A stretch of 8,346 bases of DNA, taken from Deltaproteobacteria bacterium (GTDB lineage: Bacteria > Desulfobacterota > Syntrophia > Syntrophales > Smithellaceae). A program made the translations under genes and the position numbers. The stretch lies in contig DSAV01000230.1 in the NCBI GenBank assembly GCA_011046295.1, positions 1 to 8,346 on the forward strand, given 5' to 3'. Below the pieces are notes generated by a model. It searched no databases. It saw nothing but the letters and a program-made list of their open reading frames with translations, and was not told where the DNA came from. Positions 1 to 6,310 of the stretch are shown in pieces (position 1 is the first letter of the stretch; each line of letters begins with the position of its first letter).

Positions 1-1605
1 ATGCAGCATTCCTATCCGCACTGCTGGCGCTGCAAAAAACCTATTATTTTCCGTTCCACCGAACAGTGGTTTATCTCGATGGAGAAAAATGATCTGCGCA
101 AAAAGGCTCTCGCCGCCATCAATGAAGTTCAGTGGATTCCCTCCTGGGGAAGCGACCGCATCTACGGCATGGTAGAAAACCGCCCGGACTGGTGCATCTC
201 GCGCCAGCGTTTGTGGGGCGTGCCGATTACCGTTTATTATTGCGCCAAATGCAAAGCCGAAGTTCTCACCAAAGAGATGCTCGATTACTTAGTGGCGCTG
301 GTGGAAAAAGGCGGCGCGGATATCTGGTTTGAAAAAGATGCCAAAGACCTGATGCCCAAAGGCAGCGTCTGCCCGCATTGTAAGTCCACTGAATTTATCA
401 AGGAAACAAACATTCTGGATGTGTGGTTTGATTCCGGCGTCACGCACGCGGCAGTTCTGGAAAAAAGACCGGATCTGCGCTCGCCCGCGGATATGTATCT
501 GGAAGGATCAGATCAGCACCGCGGCTGGTTTCATTCGTCGCTTTTGGAATCGGTGGGCACCAGAGGCCGCGCGCCGTACCTTAGCGTTTTGACGCACGGC
601 TTTGTCGTGGACGGCGAAGGAAAAAAGATGTCCAAGTCCATCGGCAACACCATCGAACCGCAGGAAGTCATCGAAAAATACGGCGCGGAAATTCTCAGGC
701 TTTGGGTTGCCGCCGAAGATTATACTGACGATATCCGTATCTCCGAAGAAATTCTCAAACGCCTCGTGGAAGCCTACCGCCGTATCCGCAATACCGGAAG
801 ATTTATCCTGGGTAATCTTTACGATTTTAATCCCGATAAAGATTTGATCGCGTACGAAAAAATGGAAGAAATGGATAAGTGGGCGCTGCATCGCCTGCAG
901 GAAATTATTAAAAGAGTGGGCGACGCCTACGATCGTTATCAGTTTCATGTTGTTTTCTACACTCTGTACAATTACTGCACCGTGGATTTGAGCGCTCTTT
1001 ATCTGGATGTTTTAAAAGACCGGCTCTACACAACAAAGTCGGGCTCCACGGCGCGCCGTTCCGGCCAGAGCGCCATGTTCATTATTTTAAAAGCGATGAC
1101 GCGGCTTTTGGCGCCTGTTTTCACCTTCACCGCGGAAGAAATCTGGAATACAATGCCGGCGTGGAAAGACAAAGAGGCAAGCGTGCATCTGGCGCGCCTG
1201 CCGCAGACGGATGAGCTTTATTCAAATTCCTCCTTAGGTGACGCGTGGAAAACAATGATTGATGCGCGCGCGGAAATTGCCAAGGCGCTCGAACAGGCCA
1301 GAAAAGATAAAGTAATCGGCCATTCACTGGACGCGCGCGTCAGCATCGGCGCGCCGGAAAAGATGAAAAACCTTTTTGAAAGCCACCTGGAAGATTTACG
1401 GGCGTTGCTGATTGTCTCGCAATTGCAAATTGTTCCGGAAAATCAAATCACAAATCCCTATAAGAGCGAAGAAATAAAAGGTCTGGTTGTCGGCGTGGAA
1501 AAAGCGCGCGGTGAAAAATGCGAACGTTGCTGGGTGTATTCCGAATCTTTAGGAAAAGACAAAGATCATCCAAAAGTATGTGATCGCTGCCTCGCAAATC
1601 TATAA
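1..1605 (+). CDS. ileS: Isoleucyl-tRNA synthetase, C-terminal part (5' end outside window)
   Basis: This gene encodes the enzyme that charges tRNA-Ile with isoleucine in the cytoplasm. The visible 534 residues are the later part of a class I synthetase of roughly 930 residues. The HIGH motif and the CP1 editing domain lie upstream, so the ATG at position 1 is an internal Met and not the start. Visible landmarks are the family segment YPHCWRCK (residues 5-12), WCISRQRLWGVP near 64-75, DVWFDSG (140-146), and the ATP-site loop KMSKS (209-213). A helical anticodon-binding domain follows. The C-terminal zinc finger has C507, C510, C527 and C530 (CERCWVY...CDRC). Two further Cys pairs, C81/C84 and C124/C127, lie in the catalytic insert and could hold another zinc. 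The gene ends in TAA 20 bp before lspA, the usual neighbour, so the two are probably cotranscribed. There is no sign of disruption. Confidence 0.97.
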   Translation: MQHSYPHCWRCKKPIIFRSTEQWFISMEKNDLRKKALAAINEVQWIPSWGSDRIYGMVENRPDWCISRQRLWGVPITVYYCAKCKAEVLTKEMLDYLVALVEKGGADIWFEKDAKDLMPKGSVCPHCKSTEFIKETNILDVWFDSGVTHAAVLEKRPDLRSPADMYLEGSDQHRGWFHSSLLESVGTRGRAPYLSVLTHGFVVDGEGKKMSKSIGNTIEPQEVIEKYGAEILRLWVAAEDYTDDIRISEEILKRLVEAYRRIRNTGRFILGNLYDFNPDKDLIAYEKMEEMDKWALHRLQEIIKRVGDAYDRYQFHVVFYTLYNYCTVDLSALYLDVLKDRLYTTKSGSTARRSGQSAMFIILKAMTRLLAPVFTFTAEEIWNTMPAWKDKEASVHLARLPQTDELYSNSSLGDAWKTMIDARAEIAKALEQARKDKVIGHSLDARVSIGAPEKMKNLFESHLEDLRALLIVSQLQIVPENQITNPYKSEEIKGLVVGVEKARGEKCERCWVYSESLGKDKDHPKVCDRCLANL

Positions 1606-1613
1606 CCTTGCGT

Positions 1614-1620
1614 GAGGGGA
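1614..1620 (+). promoter_or_regulatory. Shine-Dalgarno sequence that fixes the lspA start
   Basis: GAGGGGA ends 5 bp before the GTG at 1626. It lies inside the reading frame that would begin at the upstream TTG (1608), so it argues that translation starts at GTG 1626. The same GAGGGGA is found before the porin gene at 3394-3400. Confidence 0.7.
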
Positions 1621-1625
1621 TTCTG

Positions 1626-2114
1626 GTGAAGAAAAATCTGGCTTTTTTTATCGTCTGCGCGGCGGTCATTATTATCCTGGACCAAATCACCAAATCGGTC
1701 ATCACCGAAAAACTTTTCATGTATGGGACACACAAGATTATCGACGGATTTTTCAATCTCGTCTATGTGATGAACCCCGGCGCGGCTTTTGGCTTTTTGG
1801 CGGATATGCCGGAACTTTTCCGCTACGCTTTTTTCATCGGCATCACGCTTTTGGCCATGGCGCTGATTATTTACTACATCGTAAAAAGCGAAAAGGAACC
1901 ATTTTTAATCATTTTGTCTTTATCTCTCATTTTCGGGGGGGCCGTGGGCAACCTGATTGACCGCATCAGGTTCGGCGCTGTTGTGGACTTTCTGGATTTC
2001 TACATCGGCAGCTGGCACTGGCCGGCATTCAACGTCGCGGATTCCGCCATTACTGCCGGCGCTTTGCTTATGCTTTGGGGGATCATAAGCAACCGAAGCA
2101 AAACAAAAGATTAA
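1626..2114 (+). CDS. lspA: Lipoprotein signal peptidase (signal peptidase II)
   Basis: This inner-membrane aspartyl protease removes the signal peptide from diacylglyceryl-modified prolipoproteins. I take the GTG at 1626 as the start because of the GAGGGGA just upstream. That gives 162 residues, close to the 160-170 usual for the family. The frame stays open to a TTG at 1608, which would add six residues. All family motifs are present: DQITK in the first membrane helix (D19, K23), NPGAAFGF (50-57), GNLIDR (108-113), VVDFLDF with catalytic D121, and FNVADSAI with catalytic D139. Four hydrophobic helices are visible, near residues 5-18, 65-86, 93-110 and 138-155. The gene follows ileS by 20 bp, an arrangement seen in many Proteobacteria, and is probably translated from the same mRNA. 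No clear terminator hairpin follows. Confidence 0.96.
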   Translation: MKKNLAFFIVCAAVIIILDQITKSVITEKLFMYGTHKIIDGFFNLVYVMNPGAAFGFLADMPELFRYAFFIGITLLAMALIIYYIVKSEKEPFLIILSLSLIFGGAVGNLIDRIRFGAVVDFLDFYIGSWHWPAFNVADSAITAGALLMLWGIISNRSKTKD

Positions 2115-2240
2115 TAATTGGTTTAATGTTAGTTTTTTGAAATAATGAGGGCGCGGCGGCAATAAGCAAAAAACGCGAAAAGTCACTAAATTAATGATGC
2201 GATTGTTCATAAAGATTTCCGCTTAAATTATTATCAAACA

Positions 2241-3266
2241 ATGAAATATATCAATTTAGGAAAAACCGGCATAAAGGTATCCGAAGTGGGATTCGGCGGA
2301 ATACCGATCATCAGATTACAGACGGATGAAGCAATCAAAGTACTGCGGCATGCCCATGAAAGAGGAATTACTTTTTATGACACGGCAAATATGTACCGCA
2401 ACAGCGAAGCGAAAATCGGCCAGGCCTTTTCTATGCTGCGGGACAAAGTGATCATTGCGACAAAAACGATGAGGCGCGACGCGAAAGGTTTTGCTCGTCA
2501 CCTGGAAAAAAGCCTTGGCGATTTAAAAACGAGCTACATCGATATTTACCAGTTTCATCAGGTGGCCAACAAAGAGGAATGGGAAAAGCTTTGCCGCCCC
2601 GACGGAGCGCTCGCTGCCGCGCAAAAAGCCAAAGAAGAAGGAAAGATCAGGTTTTTAGGGCTTATCTCTCACAATTTATCCGTGGCCATCGATATCATCA
2701 AAACAGGATTTTTTGATACGATTCAATTCCCTTTCAATTTTATCGAAGAGGATTTTAAAAACGAGTTTTATAAATACGCTTTGAACAATGGCGTAGGCAT
2801 GATCGCGATGAAACCTTTTGCCGGAGGCGTCATCGACAATGCCGGGCTGGCGTTTAAATATCTGCGCCAATTCCCCGAAGTTATTCCCATTCCGGGTTTT
2901 GATTCAATTCAGGTTATCGATGAAGTTGTTTCTCTTTATGAACACACAAATGAAATAACCAAAGAAGATAATCAAAGCATGGAAAGATACCGCCGCGAAT
3001 TAGGAAAAAAGTTCTGCCGCCGGTGCGAATACTGCCAGCCCTGCCCGGAAGGAGTAATGATTACTCCGGCAATGGGTTATCCGATTGTTGCCAAGCGCAT
3101 GTCACCTGCCGTATCCGTTGAATTTTTAAAAATCCCCATGGAATCCACGCTAAAATGCACACAGTGCGGGACGTGTATTGAACGTTGCCCATATAATTTG
3201 CCGATTTTCGAAATATTGAAAAAAAACTATATTTTATTTGAATCACATCTTGCACACTCAGTCTAA
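2241..3266 (+). CDS. Aldo/keto reductase with C-terminal 2x[4Fe-4S] ferredoxin domain
   Basis: This is a predicted cytoplasmic oxidoreductase of 341 residues and the COG1453 type. A TIM-barrel aldo/keto reductase domain (about 1-235) is fused to a bacterial-ferredoxin-like domain (about 255-325). The N-terminus MKYINLGKTGIKVSEVGFGG is canonical for the family and supports the ATG at 2241. No ATG, GTG or TTG lies between the upstream in-frame stop (2187-2189) and this ATG. The catalytic tetrad appears complete: D47, Y52, K75 and H106. Iron-sulfur ligands are C259, C262, C265 and C268 (CxxCxxCxxCP), then C306, C309, C312 and C316 (CxxCxxCxxxCP). This suggests electron exchange between a NAD(P)H or carbonyl site and a one-electron carrier. 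The substrate cannot be inferred. The gene stands alone, 126 bp after lspA and 138 bp before the porin. It has no recognisable Shine-Dalgarno sequence. Confidence is high for the family and low for the reaction. Confidence 0.92.
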   Translation: MKYINLGKTGIKVSEVGFGGIPIIRLQTDEAIKVLRHAHERGITFYDTANMYRNSEAKIGQAFSMLRDKVIIATKTMRRDAKGFARHLEKSLGDLKTSYIDIYQFHQVANKEEWEKLCRPDGALAAAQKAKEEGKIRFLGLISHNLSVAIDIIKTGFFDTIQFPFNFIEEDFKNEFYKYALNNGVGMIAMKPFAGGVIDNAGLAFKYLRQFPEVIPIPGFDSIQVIDEVVSLYEHTNEITKEDNQSMERYRRELGKKFCRRCEYCQPCPEGVMITPAMGYPIVAKRMSPAVSVEFLKIPMESTLKCTQCGTCIERCPYNLPIFEILKKNYILFESHLAHSV

Positions 3267-3291
3267 ATGTAATATAAGTCAGCAAGTTTGC

Positions 3292-3355
3292 GGGAAAAAG
3301 TTTAGCTTAAGCCTAAGAACCTGACCAAAAAATTTTAACAAAAAAACTTTTTCTC
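3292..3355. repeat. Long-loop inverted repeat between the reductase and porin genes
   Basis: The arms 3292-3303 (GGGAAAAAGTTT) and 3344-3355 (AAACTTTTTCTC) pair over 12 bp with one G-U, around a 40-base loop. The loop holds a small CTTA-AGCC-TAAG hairpin. It could be part of the reductase 3' end or of the porin leader. The arms are low-complexity A and T runs in an AT-rich gap, so chance is a fair explanation. Confidence 0.3.
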
Positions 3356-3404
3356 ATTTGTTGTATCTTACATTTTGTTAATACATCAATGCTGAGGGGA
3401 AAAA

Positions 3405-4754
3405 ATGAAGCGCTATATATTGTTTTTATTGTTGTCGATTTTTTTAATGTCCGCCAGCACTAATGCGTTGGCGGCGGATGTAAAATTCAGCGGTCAGTTT
3501 TACGCGGCGGGAATGTATTTGGATCAGACGTCGCTGACAAAGGATGCTGCCGGCCATCCTTCCACCGCTTTTTACTTTCAGAGGCTCAGAGTGCAGACTG
3601 AATTCATTGTTTCGCCCGCTTTGAAACTGATAACTCGCTTTGATATTTTGGAAAGAATATGGGGCGGAGCCAGAAGCAATCCTGCTTCAACAACGTCAGA
3701 TATGGGTTCCGCAGGAACACGAGCAGAAAATGAAAATATTGCTTTTGACTGGGTTTACTTAAGCTACGCCTCAAAAATCGGCTTATGGCGGGTTGGTTAC
3801 ATGAATGACGGAGCCTGGGGCACTGTTTTTATGGATTCATCAACACCCCGTGGTAAAGTCGCCTGGGCATACAGAGCCCCCAACTGGATGTTCACCATAC
3901 AAACAGCAAAAATGGCGGAAAATAATTTTTCAGCGGTGAATCCTACTGCTACAGCATCTGATGTGGACGCAAACAAATATTGCATGGCTTTCCGCTATAA
4001 ATGGAAAAGCGCAGAAGCAGGCATTCTTATCGGCTTGGGCAGAAGCGCCTCAAATAAACCGACACAACATTATAAAAGTCTTTACAACAATTTCATGCCT
4101 TACACAAAAATTCATCATGGACCACTGAAAGTACAGGCTGAATTGATTTATTTTGTCGGAAAATTAAAAAATTACGAAGATAGTAGTTTTGGTGATGATG
4201 TAAGACTGTCCGCACTTTCAGCCTGGTTAGATGTCACAGCTGATTTTGGAATGGCTTATGTTGGTGGAACATTCGCATACGTGGCCGGAGACGACCCTTC
4301 TACAACCAAAAAAGAAGGCGACGCCATGCGCAACAATGGCGGCCGTGATTGGGATCCATGCTTAATTCTTTGGAATAACAACCTCACATATTGGGTCGGT
4401 TCTCTTGCCGGTAACGGCACATCTGTTAATGCCGGCCCCATGTATAATGCCTTTTTCTATCAAGTCAGAGGTGGATTAAGACCAATTAATAATCTTGATA
4501 TCATGGCCTCTGTCTCTTATGCTGAAGCCGATAAAAAACCATGGGCGACAGCAGGTGACCCATCTAGCGTCTATTTGAAAAAAGATTATGGAATTGAACT
4601 AGATGTTGTTGCTACATACAAAATCACCGACAATCTTGCTTATATGCTGGGTTTTGGGTATCTCTGGACAGGAGATTACTTTAAGGAAACAAATTCAAAT
4701 GCCAGCGTCAGCGACAATTATTTGTTTTTAAATAAGCTAACATTTACATTTTAA
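3405..4754 (+). CDS. Putative outer-membrane beta-barrel porin, first gene of the TTT operon
   Basis: This is a 449-residue exported protein. Residues 1-23 form a Sec signal peptide (MKRYILFLLL..., cleavage likely after ALA at 21-23). The mature part is rich in alternating aromatic, polar and Gly residues, as in beta strands. It ends in LNKLTFTF, with the terminal Phe expected for barrel insertion by the BAM machinery. The start has a good ribosome site, GAGGGGA at 3394-3400. A weak promoter-like pair, TTGTTG (3358-3363) and TAATAC (3379-3384), has a short 15-bp spacer and is not convincing. I do not recognise a named porin family, and OprD-like features are not evident. Residues 288-449 match the partial minus-strand gene at the right edge at about 57% identity by eye. 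The tctC gene follows after 69 bp without a terminator, so the porin probably admits the transporter's substrate. The substrate is unknown. Confidence 0.82.
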   Translation: MKRYILFLLLSIFLMSASTNALAADVKFSGQFYAAGMYLDQTSLTKDAAGHPSTAFYFQRLRVQTEFIVSPALKLITRFDILERIWGGARSNPASTTSDMGSAGTRAENENIAFDWVYLSYASKIGLWRVGYMNDGAWGTVFMDSSTPRGKVAWAYRAPNWMFTIQTAKMAENNFSAVNPTATASDVDANKYCMAFRYKWKSAEAGILIGLGRSASNKPTQHYKSLYNNFMPYTKIHHGPLKVQAELIYFVGKLKNYEDSSFGDDVRLSALSAWLDVTADFGMAYVGGTFAYVAGDDPSTTKKEGDAMRNNGGRDWDPCLILWNNNLTYWVGSLAGNGTSVNAGPMYNAFFYQVRGGLRPINNLDIMASVSYAEADKKPWATAGDPSSVYLKKDYGIELDVVATYKITDNLAYMLGFGYLWTGDYFKETNSNASVSDNYLFLNKLTFTF

Positions 4755-4823
4755 TATTCAAAACGAACTACATCCTAAAAATATTCCAATGCTGATAAAA
4801 ATCCAAGGCAAGGAGACATAGTT

Positions 4824-5810
4824 ATGAAAACAAAAAATATTTTTTTTATTTTTCTTTTATTAATTATTTTATTTTCGTTTAACGTTCATGATGCAAGCGC
4901 CCAATACCCAGAAAGGCAGATTACCATACTAGTAGGATTTTCCGCGGGCGGCAGTATGGATTTGAGCGCCAGGGCACTGGCCGCTTCTGCAGAAAAAATT
5001 CTGGAGCAGCCGGTAGTCATTGAAAACAAATCAGGGGGCACAGGAATGGTTGCATTGGCGTCCATGCTTGCACAAAATCCCGATGGCTATACTCTTTGCG
5101 CCACTCCCAGCTCTGTTATAATCCGCGTTAGCCAGATACAACAAGCCCCCTTTAAACCTTTCACCAGTTTTAAACCTATTATTGGTTTTGCCGAACCGCA
5201 GCTGGGTATCGTTGTTAAAAATGACTCTCCCTGGAAGTCATTGAAAGATTTGGTGTCGTACGCAAAAATGAATCCAAATAAATTAAAATACAGTACAACC
5301 GGTGTAGGCAGTACCACTCATGCTGCAATTGACGAAATTACAGCAAAACAAAAACTGCAAATGATCCACGTACCGTATAAAGGAAGTATTAATGCTTTAA
5401 CTGCTCTTTTGGGAGGACATGTTGATTTTGCTTCCCTTACTTCGGAATTAATTCCTTCGGTAAAATCCGGACAAACAAGGCTTCTGGCCGTAATCAGCGA
5501 AAACAGATCTCCTATTTTCCCTGAAGTTCCAACCCTCAAAGAATTGGGATACGATTTTGCGAACGATGCTATCTTCGCCGTTGTTGCACCAGCAAATATT
5601 CCTGCTAATATCGCAAAAAAATTGGAGGATGCTTTTGCTAAAGCAATAAAAAACAAAGAATATTTGGAATCTCTGGATAAAGTGGGCATGATTCCCGTTT
5701 ATTATGACGGTAATAAATTGCGTAATTTCTTGCGTATATACTGGAAGAAAATTAATAAACACTTAATAGCAACGGGAATAATCAAAGAAGCGGCTACAGT
5801 ACCAGAATAA
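4824..5810 (+). CDS. tctC: Periplasmic substrate-binding protein of a tripartite tricarboxylate transporter (TctC/Bug family)
   Basis: This protein captures a small carboxylate in the periplasm and delivers it to TctAB. It has 328 residues, normal for the family (about 320-330). The signal peptide covers residues 1-26 (hydrophobic 5-19, cleavage likely after ASA at 24-26). The mature start YPERQITILVGFSAGGSMD (28-46) is the family's first signature, with D46 in the ligand-site GGxxD motif. Later come KSGGTGMVA, where Bug proteins usually have a Gly-rich ligand loop, and VPYKGSINALTALLGGHVDF in the second half. The start is clear: ATG with AAGGAG at 4810-4815, eight bases upstream. Known Bug proteins bind citrate, glutamate, aspartate, nicotinate, terephthalate and others, so the name reflects family and not substrate. 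It lies between the porin gene and tctB (32-bp gap). The coding sequence is visibly AT-rich compared with ileS. Confidence 0.94.
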   Translation: MKTKNIFFIFLLLIILFSFNVHDASAQYPERQITILVGFSAGGSMDLSARALAASAEKILEQPVVIENKSGGTGMVALASMLAQNPDGYTLCATPSSVIIRVSQIQQAPFKPFTSFKPIIGFAEPQLGIVVKNDSPWKSLKDLVSYAKMNPNKLKYSTTGVGSTTHAAIDEITAKQKLQMIHVPYKGSINALTALLGGHVDFASLTSELIPSVKSGQTRLLAVISENRSPIFPEVPTLKELGYDFANDAIFAVVAPANIPANIAKKLEDAFAKAIKNKEYLESLDKVGMIPVYYDGNKLRNFLRIYWKKINKHLIATGIIKEAATVPE

Positions 5811-5842
5811 TCTTAATTCCAGCTACACCGGCGAAGGAAAAA

Positions 5843-6298
5843 GTGAATAAGCGAGACATCAGCAGTAGTATTGTTTTAATTTTATTTGCAACATTCGTCT
5901 TGGTAAGTTCGCTGGGGTTGGGAATTGGTGAGCTTCGTAACCCCCAACCCGGCCTTATACCTTTTGCCGCAAGCTTTTTGTTAATAATTTTTGGCGCGAT
6001 ACTCTTAGCAGTTAATTGCCGTAAAAATAATCCAGAAATTAATCTTGTTGATTTATGGAGAAAACTTAACTGGCATAAAAATATCATCGTTATCTCTGTT
6101 TTGATTATTTACACTATTGTTCTTCCGATAATAGGATATATTCTCGCAACTTTTGCTCTTATGTCGGTTTTGTTTGGCCTGGGCAGGATGAAAACATGGG
6201 TGGTAATTATAAGTTCTGTGCTGTCTGTTTTGTTGAGCTACGGTTTATTTCACTATATTTTAAAAACACCTCTGCCCAGAGCAATTTGGTCTTTTTAA
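5843..6298 (+). CDS. tctB: Small membrane subunit of a tripartite tricarboxylate transporter (TctB family)
   Basis: This is a 151-residue inner-membrane protein, the size and shape of TctB, which partners TctA. Hydrophobic segments lie near residues 10-28, 38-58, 81-96, 98-113 and 118-140. The middle pair may form a hairpin or a single long helix, since four helices are usual. Features typical of the family are PGLIPF (36-41) before the second helix, GYILATF (98-104), and LKTPLPRA (140-147) at the C-terminus. The sequence is otherwise poorly conserved, as is normal for TctB, so the call rests partly on its place between tctC and tctA. The start is GTG at 5843, with GAAGGA at 5833-5838 four bases upstream. 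No ATG fits better. The gap to tctA is 12 bp. Confidence 0.9.
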   Translation: MNKRDISSSIVLILFATFVLVSSLGLGIGELRNPQPGLIPFAASFLLIIFGAILLAVNCRKNNPEINLVDLWRKLNWHKNIIVISVLIIYTIVLPIIGYILATFALMSVLFGLGRMKTWVVIISSVLSVLLSYGLFHYILKTPLPRAIWSF

Positions 6299-6300
6299 CC

Positions 6301-6304
6301 GGAG
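6301..6304 (+). promoter_or_regulatory. Short Shine-Dalgarno core supporting the TTG start of tctA
   Basis: GGAG lies six bases before the TTG at 6311, just after the tctB stop codon. It supports a TTG start where the next in-frame ATG (about 6497) would remove the first membrane helix and the first GVLPGIGP motif. The site is weaker than those before tctC and the porin gene. Confidence 0.5.
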
Positions 6305-6310
6305 CGTCCC

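Noticed and set aside
1..3. ATG at the window's first base as the ileS start
   Set aside because: The residues that follow match the middle of isoleucyl-tRNA synthetase, and the HIGH and editing regions are absent. It is an internal Met at a cut edge.
508..948. Minus-strand open frame of 146 codons inside ileS
   Set aside because: It lies fully opposite conserved synthetase sequence, including the KMSKS region, and its translation shows no family features.
1608..1625. TTG at 1608 as the lspA start
   Set aside because: It would place the GAGGGGA ribosome site inside the coding region. GTG at 1626 has that site at proper distance and gives a typical length.
2115..2240. Possible terminator or small RNA after lspA
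   Set aside because: There is a T run (TTTTTT near 2132-2137) but I find no stable hairpin before it, and nothing that supports an RNA gene.
4755..4823. Possible separate promoter for tctC (TGCTGATAAAA near 4790-4800)
   Set aside because: There is a -10-like stretch but no acceptable -35 at 16-18 bp. The gap looks like an intra-operon spacer.
5318..5762. Two overlapping minus-strand open frames inside tctC
   Set aside because: They lie opposite conserved binding-protein sequence and overlap each other. Neither shows a recognisable protein.
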